Notes: generated by a model not told the origin, from the letters alone. A DNA stretch of 64,000 bases from Oscillochloris sp. (GCA_012032775.1 JAAUQO010000001.1:31863-95862); one strand, 5' to 3'. Positions 53,474 through 63,895 are shown, counted from the first letter of the stretch. Translations and numbers: made by a program.

Positions 53474-54215
53474 GATGCGCGATCGTAGTAGGCGCCAGAT
53501 AGTGGAGGTAAAATTCGATCGCAAGCAACAAGATCACCAGGCCGAGCAGGTAGGCCGCGATCACGTCGGTGAGCCAATGCACGCCGAGGATAATGCGCGA
53601 CGGACCAACCGCTACCACCAGGGCCGCACATGGCAGGCCAAGCACCAGGCGCAGATGTTTCCGTGAGACACTGGTGATGATGCGAAACAACAAAAAGCCG
53701 AAAAACACGGTGTAAAACATGACATGGCCGCTGGGAAACGAGAAACCCGGCGCCGACACCAGCACCTCAACCAGATCTTCAAGCGGCCGCGGGCGCCCAA
53801 TTGTGCCTTTGATCGCCGCATTGATCACGCCCTGCACCACGGTAATCGCCGCCAGATACACCCCGTCACGCCAGTTCAAAAACACGCCGACCAGCAGACT
53901 GCCGAGCAGCACGGTAATCGCCGACCATGGCATGTAGCCGATACATGATACGGCGTACATCAAGTTGTTGACAATGACACCCTGATCTTCCTGTAATTCG
54001 CGTGTAAACCAGACATCCAGCGGCAGCACGGTGTACACACTTGCCAGGAATGTTAGCACAACAACAATTGCCAACGCCAGCATGCCGCTGATCAACAATA
54101 GGCGATGGCGACGCTTTTTGTTGTAGATGAGGGTGCGAACAAGTGTAAAGTAACGGCGCAGTTCGATGCTGCGCTCCTTCACAGTTTTTGCTGCCGACAA
54201 CCAACGATTCGCCAT
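53469..54215 (-). CDS. PAP2-family membrane phosphatase
   Basis: 248 residues with about six membrane segments. All three phosphatase motifs are present: KGTIGRPRP, SFPSGHVMF and SRIILGVHWLTD. Family role: dephosphorylation of undecaprenyl pyrophosphate or phosphatidic/phosphatidylglycerol phosphate at the membrane. Start: ATG 54215 with GGGAG 9 nt upstream; the longer frame to 54422 looks non-coding. Convergent with the hemolysin-III gene. Confidence 0.9.
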   Translation of the reverse strand: MANRWLSAAKTVKERSIELRRYFTLVRTLIYNKKRRHRLLLISGMLALAIVVVLTFLASVYTVLPLDVWFTRELQEDQGVIVNNLMYAVSCIGYMPWSAITVLLGSLLVGVFLNWRDGVYLAAITVVQGVINAAIKGTIGRPRPLEDLVEVLVSAPGFSFPSGHVMFYTVFFGFLLFRIITSVSRKHLRLVLGLPCAALVVAVGPSRIILGVHWLTDVIAAYLLGLVILLLAIEFYLHYLAPTTIAHR

Positions 54216-54744
54216 AAACAAGTTCTCCCACATCGCAAGATCTTGCATTCGCCAAGCAGATTCTGTGCCATGGGCCGCGTGTCCGCTCGCATGCCATATA
54301 ATTCGGCAGCTTAACACAGGCTTTGCACAATTTTGGCACAGTATTTTGCTTCTTTGCGATCCCGGCCTTGATCGCAGGCACGTTTCCGCCGGGCCGATCC
54401 TTCCGAGGGCGGGCCGAGCCAACCGACCGGCGGGGCGAATTAGTAAAAATTCACCGCAGCGCGGCCCATCACGGCACGTATATTGAGAACCCGCATAGGC
54501 AACGACCGAACATCACGCGCAAGAGCAGCGCCAGAGAGCCTGCGAAGCAGCGCAATTTGTAACTCGGTTTTGTACAAAGGAAGTTATACCGTCGTCGTAT
54601 ACTCGTTGTAACACGTAACCCACGCATCATCTATCTGCTGTTCCATCCTCGTCGGTGAGTGATGCAGTGCCCGAACCAGAGCGACCTGGTCTTGCGGACA
54701 AGCAGTAGCGATATCGTGACACAGACAGTTTAGAGAGGATGAGG
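54216..54744. other. Long intergenic region
   Basis: 529 bp between divergent genes. Contains the palindrome TTGTACAA near 54573 and scattered A/T-rich words (TATATTG, TATACC, TATACT), but no -35/-10 pair with proper spacing was assigned. An open minus-strand frame here (54584-55354) lacks an SD and has no recognisable family. Confidence 0.35.
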
Positions 54745-55275
54745 ATGTATCGCACAGCTTCCACAACTCCGGCCATGCTCGTGGCCTATTTCGGCGGCAT
54801 AGGCGTTGACCGCCGATCAGTATATGAAGTGTTGCTTGAGCAGCGCGGCCCGCACTATTCCGTAACCGCCGTCGGCGCAAACAGTCGTGGGGCAGGTGAT
54901 ATTCGCGGAGCCGCCGCGCTTCGGCGCTGGTTTGGACATACTCCGCGTGAAACCGGCAACCGGCGGCTTTATGCCGGTTCTGATTCGTGGCGGGCCTTGT
55001 TGACCCTGTTGCGGGCGGCATGTGGGGCCAACCTGGCCGAGTATGGCCAGCGCTTTTGCTATGTTCTGCCCTCGGTACCTGCGCAGCCGCGCACACTGGC
55101 CAATCTGGTTCCGCCACATCTGCGCTTCGACGGCAGCCTGCCGCTGCATCCGCAGCTATGGCAAACCGGCCGTTCGCTCGACACATTGCCAATTGAACAC
55201 CATACCCGAGCCTGTTGCGACGAACGGTTTTTCGGCGACGAGCGCCGCTCATGGACCCTGCCGGCGTGGCCCTGA
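54745..55275 (+). CDS. Unknown protein upstream of an ANTAR regulator
   Basis: 176 residues; no family recognised. GAGAGG lies 6 nt before ATG 54745, and the codon pattern (GC-rich third positions) fits its neighbours. Seen: no signal peptide or membrane helix, several Arg-rich helices, a WRALLTLLRAACGANLAEY helix, and a C-terminal section with CC. It lies 81 bp upstream of the ANTAR regulator and may be co-transcribed. A competing minus-strand frame covers the same bases, so the call is tentative. Confidence 0.5.
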   Translation: MYRTASTTPAMLVAYFGGIGVDRRSVYEVLLEQRGPHYSVTAVGANSRGAGDIRGAAALRRWFGHTPRETGNRRLYAGSDSWRALLTLLRAACGANLAEYGQRFCYVLPSVPAQPRTLANLVPPHLRFDGSLPLHPQLWQTGRSLDTLPIEHHTRACCDERFFGDERRSWTLPAWP

Positions 55276-55356
55276 CGGCCAATGCGAAAGGCCCTATGTC
55301 AGATGCAACACGCCTTTCGCAAACGCTGATTCGTTTTAATTCCCAGGAGCACAATT

Positions 55357-55941
55357 ATGGCGCCCCAACTACGCATTTTTATTGCCGACGACGATTCGCT
55401 GATTCGGATGAATCTGCACGAGACCCTGATCGGCCTTGGTTATCTGGTTGTCGGTGAGGCCGGCGATGGTGCAAGTGCATTGAGGCTGTCGCGGCAGTTG
55501 CGGCCCGATCTCGTGATCCTGGACGTACAAATGCCGCAGATGAGCGGTATTCAGACGGCGCGGACACTGATGGAAGAGGCGATCGCGCCGGTGCTGTTGC
55601 TGACTGCCTTCGCGGATCGCGATCTGGTGATGCAGGCGCGGGATGCCGGGGTGATCAGTTACCTTGTCAAGCCGTTCCGTGAAGCCGAATTACGCCCGGC
55701 GATCGATGTAGCAATGAGCCGGTATGTGGAGCTGCGCCGCATGAAGCAGGAGGCCGGCGCTCTGCAGGAAACACTTGATGCGCGGATTATTATCGAGCGG
55801 GCCAAGGGCCTGCTGATGGATACGCAAGGGCTGAAGGAACGCGAAGCATTCCGGCGCATGCAACTGCTGGCGATGAATTCGCGCAAGTCGATGCGTGCCG
55901 TGGCCGAGGCGGTGTTGCTGGCCGCCGAACGTCATCTTTAA
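55357..55941 (+). CDS. ANTAR-domain response regulator (AmiR/NasR type)
   Basis: 194 residues. Receiver domain (about 1-120) with acidic pocket ADDDS, phospho-Asp in LVILDVQMP (about 55), LLTAF switch Thr and LVKPF lysine; then a short coiled coil and an ANTAR domain (about 135-192; IIERAKGLLMDTQGLKEREAFRRMQ..., quoted in part: AKGLLMDTQGL). ANTAR proteins bind two-hexaloop RNA hairpins and prevent termination. No histidine kinase is adjacent, so the input is an orphan. Start: ATG 55357, CAGGAG 7 nt upstream. Confidence 0.93.
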   Translation: MAPQLRIFIADDDSLIRMNLHETLIGLGYLVVGEAGDGASALRLSRQLRPDLVILDVQMPQMSGIQTARTLMEEAIAPVLLLTAFADRDLVMQARDAGVISYLVKPFREAELRPAIDVAMSRYVELRRMKQEAGALQETLDARIIIERAKGLLMDTQGLKEREAFRRMQLLAMNSRKSMRAVAEAVLLAAERHL

Positions 55942-55972
55942 GGCCGGCGTAAACGAATATGTAGTTGGCGAG

Positions 55973-56007
55973 GGGCGCTGGGTTTCGCATAGCGAAACCC
56001 AGCGCCC
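55973..56007. terminator. Strong bidirectional hairpin between ANTAR and GHMP kinase genes
   Basis: Perfect 16-bp stem GGGCGCTGGGTTTCGC (55973-55988) with its complement (55992-56007) and a 3-nt ATA loop, ending at the base next to the kinase stop codon. Both flanking genes converge on it. Confidence 0.8.
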
Positions 56008-57047
56008 TTATGCGTCGTCGATCTCCTCAAGCTGCCAGGATTGAACACCGGAGGTGACGAATGAGAAGGGCCGCACCACCACGCCGGCCTGCGTCAGTGC
56101 GCGTTCGATCTCCAGGCGGCGCTCGAAAGGGCAGGCGAAGACCATAAAGCCGCCGCCGCCCGCACCGGTGATCTTGCCGCCCCAGGCGCCGTGCTTGCGG
56201 GCCAGCGCATACACCTCATCGACGATCGGCGGTGCGATATGGGGCGAGAATGACTTCTTCACCTCCCAGGCATCGTGCAACAGACGCCCGAAATCGGCGA
56301 TGCGTGCACCGCGCAACAGCCTGGTAGACTCATCGACGAATGCTTTTGTCTCGTCGTGATAACGCAGTGTATCGCCCTTCACCAGCCGCTGAACCTGGTC
56401 GGTCATCAGGTGGCGGGTCAGCAGTTGGCGATCGCCGATATAGCCGATAATCAGGCAACTCTCAAGCTCCATCAGCGCCGTCGGGTCGGTCAGCACCGGC
56501 TCGACGATCACGCGGCCCGCGCCGAAATGGTAGACGCACATGCCGCCGAAGACAGCGGCGTACTGATCCTGGCGCCCGCCGGGGATGCCGAGATCGGCGC
56601 GCTCGATCCGGTAGGCCAGTTCGGCCAACTGATGCGGATCGAAGCTCTGGCCGGACACGGCGTAGAGTAATTTGAGCATACTCACCACCAGCGCCGACGA
56701 AGAACCGAGGCCGCTGCCGGGCGGTGCGTCGCTGAACATGGTGATCCGGTAACCCTGGCCATCAGTCGCAAGGCCGGGCCGCAACTCGGGCAGCGCGTCG
56801 AGAACTGCCTGCGGCAGCGCCAGCCTCCCATCCCAGGTTCGACCACTTACCATACGGCTGACTTCTTGCAGATCCAATGAGCGAATCGTGATCCCCGGTT
56901 CATCGCAGGGGCGCAACATACAGCGCACATACAGATTGATCGTGCAGTTCAACACCTTGCCGCCGTACTCCTCGGCATAGGGGCTGACATCGGTGCCGAC
57001 CGCCGAAAAACCGATCCGCATCGCGCCCGGGCCTTGTAGATCTTCAT
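56008..57047 (-). CDS. GHMP sugar kinase, HddA-like (apparent frameshift near the N-terminus)
   Basis: About 346 residues after repair. Motifs: RIGFSAVGTDVSPYAEEYGG (substrate loop), ATP motif PPGSGLGSSSALVVSML, and GAGGGGFMVF near the end. Closest in pattern to D-glycero-D-manno-heptose 7-phosphate kinase and related sugar kinases, which feed nucleotide-activated heptose or fucose; the exact sugar is uncertain. The best start is ATG 57047, with AGAGGAG 7 nt upstream, but the frame breaks near 57023: adding one G (plus strand) gives MKIYKARAPMRIGFSAVGTD. Without repair, translation would have to start at 57021. Confidence 0.85.
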
Positions 57048-57355
57048 CGTCGCGCTCCTCTCCTGGTTCGAAGTACGACACAATAACGATGCTGTTTGTG
57101 GTGTTCCGCTTCACGCGGACGAACGCCACATGCCTCATTTTCGGTGTGTCGCACCAGTCGTGCGGCTTCAAGCAGTCTTGAACGATGATACGGATTTAGC
57201 TCATTGGAACGCACTGAAACAGTTCTGCTTTCTGGATTCTGCATTCTACATTCTGCATTTGCACTAACGAGCGGGGCAAGTATACCACGGCGGCAGATCG
57301 CTCCGGCTGCGTTGAGTAGCAGAAGTCCCCCGCCAATCACCAACAGGAGGCAACG
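57048..57355. other. Divergent intergenic region with TTCTGCA heptads
   Basis: 308 bp. Six in-register heptads at 57223-57264 (TTCTGCT, TTCTGGA, TTCTGCA, TTCTACA, TTCTGCA, TTTGCAC). The word TTCTGCA is the complement of the TGCAGAA heptads at 12790. No promoter was confidently placed. Confidence 0.6.
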
Positions 57356-60300
57356 ATGGACGTTCGGAAGAGAAACTCGTTCCGCCGGTTTCGCGCCCTC
57401 TGGTTGTTGGCCCTTCTCGCCCTGTTGCTCCCTGCGGCACCACCGCTCACCGCCGCACCGGAACAACCTCCTACCCTGCAGGCCACACCCGAACCACTGG
57501 TAAATGACGACGATGTGCGCAACTTCACGATCAACGGCAATGCACTCTACTGGCAAACTACTGAGACTTGCACTCCGGCCCTGGCGGCCAACGGCGACAA
57601 TCAAGAATCGCTGCTGCGTATCCCGACCTACAGCGGCACAAGCCGGCTGCTCTACGAGCGCGAAGTCGATACGATCAGCCCCGGATGCAGCAACGGCTCG
57701 ACCTACCGCTCGAACCTGGCTGCCGACGCCGATTTTGTCTACTGGGTGCGCACGACGGCCGACTGGTGAAGCTCTCGCGTGAGGCGAATCCCGGCGACCA
57801 GCCGGTGCCGGTATTGCAGCAGGTCTTCAACGGCTACCCGGCGATCAACGACCTGATCGGCCTGGCGATCGTCGGTGAATACATCTTCGTCAACTCCACC
57901 CTCGCCAACCAATCCACGATCTACCGGGTGCGCACAAGCGACGGCACGCTTGCAACCGTCGATTCCCTGAATACCACCGCGAGCAAGCTGACCGCGAAAG
58001 AGAATTATGTCTACTGGCTGAGCAACGGCTGCGCCTATCGGGCCAGGCTGCTGCGAAACGGCTGGAGTGTTGTCGCGCTGGAATGCGGCGGGGTAACGGC
58101 GATCTTCCCCGAGGGCGAACGCACGCTCTGCTTCTTAGGCTGCTCGACCACCAACTATGTCTTTCTCGGCAAAGGCAAGCAGGTGATCCGCCACAACAAT
58201 CTCGACGGCGCCGAGACGGTTGTGTATACCAGCGATTCGAGCAATCCCAATGTCACGATCGCCGATATTGCCGGCGATGGGGTGCGGATCTTCCTGGTCG
58301 AGTATCGTGAGAACGCCTGTAACCCGCAGCCCTGTTTCTCAAGTAGCGATCAGGCGCTGTATCGCAGCGGCCGATCAAACGACAACAATGCCGGCCTGCT
58401 CCACTTCGCCACCGGTTTCTTTGGCCCGGTTTCGGTTGAACTACGCGCCGCACAGGTCGGCCGGGTCGGCACATACATCTTCTGGCTGGCCAACGGCGAC
58501 GTAGTGCGCCTGCCGGGCGATGCCGAGGCGATTCCGGTGATTAATATGCGTATCACCGATATTGAGGTGACGCAGGCGATTCAGGATCTTGACAACAGTG
58601 TGATGCTGATACGCGACAAGCGTACCTTCGCCCGTGTCCACGTCAAATCCGACGGCGACCCGGTTGAGGCCGTACGGGCGACATTGCGGGCCACATGGGA
58701 TGGCGGCGGCGACGGGCCGATCAGTTCGACCAGTCCCGGCGGCTGGCTGCTGAAGGTGCAGCCAAATCCCGACCGCGACAATATCGAGCAGAGCTTCCTG
58801 TTTGAACTGCCGCTGGAATGGACGCGCCAGAGCAATCTGCGCTTGTACGCCGAATTGAACCCTTACGAATTGCCGCCCGAGCCGAATTACAGCGACAACC
58901 AGGCCCAGGTCGGCCCGCTGAGCTTCCAACCTTCGCCGCGCCTGGAGGTGAAATTCTTCGCCTGGGGGTACGAACTGAACGACACTGTTTATTACCCACG
59001 TTATCAGGAAGATATTTTGCAAACCTTCGGCTGGATCCGGCGGGTCTACCCCCTGGCCACTCCTGCGCCGTTCGGTTCCGAGCAGGGCGGCTTTGTGCCG
59101 GATGTAAGGCATATCTTCGATAGTGAGCTTGGCGCACGGGTAGATCGGAGCGCCGAGGAATGCCAGAAACTGCTGATCAAAAACCCCGACGGCACGGTGA
59201 AAAAGGACGATCGCAGCAAATGCGCCGGCCAGTATATCCGCAGTATCATGCGGGCCTGGCGCAGCGATGCCGGCGATTCGCGGCCCTACTTCGGCTGGAC
59301 CTCAACTGCGGCCGGGTTTTTCACCCGCGGCGCGGCCGGCGACGGCGCCGGTTCATCGCCCGCCGGAAGTATGTGTTGCGGCGCGGCCTGGGACAACGAC
59401 GGCGCGATCACCGACTGGTACACCGGCCATGAACTCGGCCATCTGCTTGGCCGGCCGCATCCCGGCAAGGCCGCCGATGATCCCGCCACGGAAGATGTCG
59501 AAGGCTGCGGCCATCAAACCTCCGACACCGCATACCCCTACGACGGCGCATTGATCGGCCCATCAGGCGGCAGTCTGGCCGGCTTCGACAGCGGCTGGTG
59601 GAATCTGCCTAAACAAGTGTATCCACGGGCGATCTGGTCGGATCTGATGAGCTACTGCAACAACCAGTGGATCAGCGACTACACCTACGAGGCGCTGTTC
59701 AACACCATGAACAATTTGCAAGCCGCAAGCCTGGCCGGCGCCCATGTGGCCCAGAGCGGCGACTGGCTGATGGTGCATGGCGTGATTCTGCCCGAGGCGG
59801 ACACGGCGATCATCCATCGCGTCAGGCGCCAGAACAGTGTTGGCGAAGTACCGCCGATCGCGCCGGGCGGATATAGTTTGCGGCTCTACAACGACCAGAA
59901 TCAGCAGATCGCCGATTATCCGTTTACGCCGGAAGAGGACGACGAAGAGAGCGGTTTGCTGATCGCGCAGGTAGTGCCGTTCGTGGTCGATGCCCGGGCC
60001 TTGCGCGTGGTGCGCCTGAGCGACAATGTGCTATTGGCCGAACAACCGATCAGCGCCGCCGCGCCGAATATCAGCGCGGTAACGGTTGCCGGCGCGCCGG
60101 GGCCGCTCGGCGGGCCGATCGATCTCAGTTGGACGGCCGGCGATCCCGATGGCGATACCCTCAACTTCGACGTGCTTTACAGCAGCGACAACGGCCAGAG
60201 CTTTACGCCGGTGCAGTTAGGCGTGAGCGGCCCCAGCATCAGCATCGATCGCGCGGAATTGGCCGGCAGCAACCAGGCCGTGCTGCGGGTGGTTGCGAGC

Positions 60301-61020
60301 GACGGCGTTCAGAGCGCCTATGCCGACAGCGCGCCGTTTGTGCTGACAGCCTTGCCGCCGCGTCCGCAGATCACGGCGCCGGGCGACGGCACAATTGTCC
60401 AGTGGGGCAGCACTGTGGTGCTGATCGGCGAGGCGTTCGACCTGCAAGACGGCTATCTGGGCGGGAGCGACCTGGCCTGGCGGCTTCAGGGTGGCCCGCT
60501 TCTGGGCAGCGGCGCGTCGGTCAGCGTCGATGATCTGCCGGTCGGCGTGAATACGATCGAGCTGGAAGCGAGCAACAGCGCCGGTGAAACCGCAACCGTC
60601 GCCATCACGGTTATTGTGCAGGATGATCTTGAACCGGCCGAAGCGACCCTGAGCGCGGCGCCGGGACAGATCGGCTGGCAGGTTGCGCCGGGGGCGGGCG
60701 TACAAACCTACGACGTGACGATCGCGAACCTGGGCGGCGGCAGCTTAAGCTGGGCGGCAAGCAGCGATGCAAGCTGGCTGACACTCAGCGCAGCGAGCGG
60801 CAGTGCGCCGGCGACCCTGACGGTGAGCGGCGATCCGAGCGGCATCCCGGCGGGCGAGACCCGCAGCGCCACCCTTACCATCAGTGCATCCGTGGGCGCC
60901 GCAACCCAGCAAATACAAATCCCGGTTACGCTGAGCATCGGCGCAAGCTATCTCAGCGACCCGACCCAGGCGCCGGGCGCCAGCGGGAATCGGCTCTACC
61001 TACCGATGCTCTGGCGATAA
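57356..61020 (+). CDS. Giant secreted metzincin-like metalloprotease with BACON domain (apparent frameshift)
   Basis: About 1,221 residues after repair. Signal peptide; a propeller-like N-terminal half with repeated YWxxxG/ALYW-type strands; a zinc protease core with [14 protein letters not shown] (about 690-703) and a Met-turn SDLMSYCNN (about 760), the metzincin pattern; Ig-like domains; and a BACON domain (about 1095-1205; [19 protein letters not shown]). It ends LYLPMLWR. The first frame stops at 57769; adding one C at 57753 gives [13 protein letters not shown] and joins the halves. Start: ATG 57356, with AGGAGG upstream. A secreted protein- or mucin-degrading enzyme is likely, anchoring unknown. 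Confidence 0.88.
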
Positions 61021-61033
61021 GCGATGAGATAGG

Positions 61034-61057
61034 CGGGGCGGTGCATACGCCGCCCCG
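61034..61057 (+). terminator. Terminator hairpin after the metzincin gene
   Basis: Perfect 8-bp stem CGGGGCGG with its complement, 8-nt loop, 14 bp past the stop codon. No T-run. Confidence 0.55.
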
Positions 61058-61181
61058 TCGTACACTCCACAGCACCACTAAGCGAATCTCCTATCGGCCA
61101 ATCAATCCCATGGCCGAGCGTGCAATCCAACGATCGGAGCAGTATCATACCCGGGCAACATTCGCATATCACGGAGGATGT

Positions 61182-62656
61182 ATGTTACGCCTCATTCTGA
61201 CTACGCTCCTCGTCATCATCTGCCTGCCAGCCACTGCTTCGGCCCAGAACAACACCTACTATGTCGCCGTAAGCGGCAGCGACACCAGCGGCGACGGCTC
61301 GGCGGCGCAGCCCTGGGCCACGATCGGCTATGCCGTGAGCAACGCACCCGACAGCAGCTTGATTCTGGTGCGGCCCGGCACCTACAACGGACGGGTACGG
61401 CTCGACGAACCATTTGCAACCGGCATCACCGTGCGTTCGGAACAACCATATCGGGCGTTGCTGCGCAACAACGACGTAGTAGTGACAAGCTATTACGGTC
61501 AGGGGATCACGCTGGAAGGCTTCGACATCGCCCATAGCGGGCCGGGGGCCGGAGCACTGCTGGTGCAGATCCAGGATCTGCGCGGCGAGCCGGGCGACGA
61601 CGACGTGGTTGAACGGATTGTGCTGCGCAACAACATCTTCCACGACAGCTACAACAACGACCTGGTGAAAGTGAACAACGGCGCCCGCCAGATCACGATC
61701 AGCGGCAACATGTTCTACAACCAGAGCGGCTCCGACGAGCATATCGACGTGAACAGCGTCAGTGAGGTTCTGATTCAGGACAATATCTTCTTCAACGATT
61801 TCGCCGGCAGCGGGCGCAGCAACAACAACAGCACCAGCAGCTATGTCGTGATCAAGGACAGCAACGCCGACGACGACAATCAACTCGGCAGCCGGGATAT
61901 TCGGGTTCGGCGCAACATCTTCCTGAATTGGGAGGGCAGCACCGGCACCTGCTTTGTGCTGGTCGGCGAGGATGGCCAATCGTTCTACGAGGCCCAGGAT
62001 GTCCTGATCGAGAATAACCTGATGCTGGGCAATGCGGCGAATCCATTGCGGGCCGCCTTTTGTGTGAAGGGCGCACGCGGGATTATGTTTCGCGCCAACA
62101 GCGTCGTCGGCGATCTGCCGGGACTGGCCTTCGCGATGCGTTTGAACACCGAAGGCGCGAACTTGCCCAACACGGCGATCAGCCTGTACAACAATATCTG
62201 GGCCGATCCAAGCGGCAGCATGAACGACTTTTCCGACACACCCGCCGGCGAAACCGACGCATTTACGTTGGCCAATAATCTGTACTGGAACGGCGGCCTG
62301 GCGCTGCCGCAATCCGCCGACGACCTGATCAACCCGACGAATGACAGCACACCTACGCTTGGCGACCCACTGCTCGCTGCACAGGACGATCTTATTGTAC
62401 CGCGTTGGAATGCGACAGCGGGCGAGTTTGCCGGTGGTTTCGCCACGATCGCGGCCGCTTCGATGCGCTGGCTCGGGCATACGGCGAGCCGGGTGCAGGC
62501 AGCGTTGCGCTTGATCAAGCCAATCCCGCACATATGCCCGGCGACGATCTGCTCGGCAGGCCGCGCGGCAGTTCGCCCGACCTTGGCGCCCTGGAGCGAC
62601 AGAACGGCCCGCCGCCGATACTGACGCCGCAGGTATACTTGCCATTGTTGCCGTAG
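61182..62656 (+). CDS. Secreted right-handed beta-helix protein (apparent frameshift)
   Basis: About 491 residues after repair. Signal peptide (1-21, cleaved after ASA), then the DUF1565/pectate-lyase-like start [20 protein letters not shown] and many beta-helix coils ([52 protein letters not shown]). Such proteins bind or cut polysaccharides; no catalytic residues can be assigned. The frame breaks at 62455-62456: adding one C gives [14 protein letters not shown], then SSPDLGALE and the end QVYLPLLP at 62656. Start: ATG 61182 with GGAGG upstream. Confidence 0.87.
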
Positions 62657-62660
62657 GGAG

Positions 62661-62674
62661 GACACAGGATACAG
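62661..62674 (+). repeat. Two heptads GACACAG GATACAG
   Basis: Exact reverse complement of the CTGTATC and CTGTGTC heptads at 38186-38213, here just after a stop codon too. Confidence 0.5.
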
Positions 62675-62729
62675 CCGGGCTGGTGGACAATTGCAGTGGT
62701 TGCACCAGCCCCGAGCGCTATTGCTTTCG

Positions 62730-62758
62730 TTGCCCATCCTTGCGAGGGGCGGTACAAT
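62730..62758 (+). promoter_or_regulatory. Promoter of the HDAC-family gene, probably leaderless
   Basis: -35 TTGCCC (62730-62735), 17-bp spacer, -10 TACAAT (62753-62758); the ATG at 62766 lies 7 nt after the -10 box, at the expected transcription start. No SD precedes the ATG. Confidence 0.65.
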
Positions 62759-62765
62759 ATATTGC

Positions 62766-63842
62766 ATGGAGATAATCGCGAACGCCGAACACCAGCTTCA
62801 CGATCCACCCTTCGAAATCTTGGACGGCGTGCTCACGCCGTATTACGAGTCTCCTCGTCGGGTGCAAAGTATTCTGAGCGCGATCGACCGGGCCAGCCTG
62901 CCGGTGCCGCGCGCTCCCCGCCGCTTCGGCCTTGGCCCGATTCTCGGCGTCCATGCCGAAGACTATGTCACGTATTTACAACAGGCCCATGCGCGTTGGG
63001 TCATATCCGGTCGCCCGGCCGAGTCGGTGTTTCCGTCGGCGATGGCGCCCCAGGGGATCGCCGGGCCATCAAGCAGCCCCAGTGCGCTTGCCGGGCGCTA
63101 CTGTTTCGATCTCAGCGCGCCGATCACCTCGGGAACCTATGCCGCCGCGCGCGGCAGTGTCGATACGGCGCTCACCGGAGCCTCGTTGTTGTTGGAGGGC
63201 GCCCGAGCGGCCTATGTCATCTGCCGACCGCCGGGGCATCACGCCACCCGTAATCAGGCCGGGGGCTACTGTTACTTCAACAATGCCGCAATCGCCGCGC
63301 ACATGCTGGCCCACGCCGGCGAAGCCAGCACCGCAGCCGACGAACCGACAACAACCTGGGGTATGCGCCCGCCGGTGGTAGCGGTTCTCGACATCGATGT
63401 GCATCATGGCAACGGCACTCAGGCGATCTTCTACGAGCGCAGCGACGTGTTTGTCGTTTCGCTCCACGGCGATCCCGACCGCGAGTACCCTTACTTTAGC
63501 GGTTTCGCCGACGAGCGCGGGGCGGGCACCGGCACCGGCTACAACTTAAACCTGCCGCTTGCCGCAGGCACCGACGATGCCGGATACCTTGCCGCACTCG
63601 ATCAAGCGCTCAGTGCGATCGCCGCCTATTCCCCGCACTATCTCGTCGTATCGGCCGGCTTCGATACGTATATCGATGATCCACTCGGCGATCTCGCCGT
63701 CACCACCGGAGGATTCGCCCGCATTGGCGCACACATCGCCGGCCTCAAATTGCCGACGCTCTTTGTGCAGGAGGGCGGCTACGCGATTGAACAATTAGGG
63801 ATAAATGTGGTGAGCCTGTTACAGGGCTTTATGAACGCCTGA
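62766..63842 (+). CDS. Histone-deacetylase-family amidohydrolase (AcuC/acetylpolyamine type)
   Basis: 358 residues. Class I HDAC-type fold with RPPGHHATRNQAGGYCYFNN, zinc-site VLDIDVHHGNGTQAIF, SLHGDPDREYPYFSG and VVSAGFDTYIDDPLG; the catalytic His pair and the Asp/His/Asp zinc ligands are all present. The family deacetylates acetylpolyamines, acetyl-CoA synthetase lysines or other acetyl groups; the long N-terminal section (ESPRRVQSILSAID) fits the polyamine-type group. Start: ATG 62766, leaderless (see promoter). Ends 9 bp before a terminator. Confidence 0.93.
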   Translation: MEIIANAEHQLHDPPFEILDGVLTPYYESPRRVQSILSAIDRASLPVPRAPRRFGLGPILGVHAEDYVTYLQQAHARWVISGRPAESVFPSAMAPQGIAGPSSSPSALAGRYCFDLSAPITSGTYAAARGSVDTALTGASLLLEGARAAYVICRPPGHHATRNQAGGYCYFNNAAIAAHMLAHAGEASTAADEPTTTWGMRPPVVAVLDIDVHHGNGTQAIFYERSDVFVVSLHGDPDREYPYFSGFADERGAGTGTGYNLNLPLAAGTDDAGYLAALDQALSAIAAYSPHYLVVSAGFDTYIDDPLGDLAVTTGGFARIGAHIAGLKLPTLFVQEGGYAIEQLGINVVSLLQGFMNA

Positions 63843-63850
63843 CGACGCAT

Positions 63851-63883
63851 GGGGGCGAAGCATATGCACCATGCTTCACCCCC
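63851..63883. terminator. Bidirectional terminator
   Basis: Stem GGGGG-C-GAAGCAT (63851-63863) with ATGCTTC-A-CCCCC (63871-63883), one C-A mismatch, 7-nt loop, between convergent genes. Confidence 0.75.
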
Positions 63884-63895
63884 ACCCGCCTGCGC

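Noticed and set aside
53469..54215. Second vanadium haloperoxidase
   Set aside because: Short, polytopic membrane protein with classic lipid phosphatase layout, unlike the lipoprotein at 19130-20452.
54584..55354. 256-residue minus-strand frame
   Set aside because: No ribosome site and no family; the plus-strand frame at 54745 has a good ribosome site and fits the direction of the ANTAR gene.
61185..62705. 506-residue minus-strand frame
   Set aside because: Antisense to the beta-helix gene, whose signal peptide and coil repeats are clearly on the plus strand.
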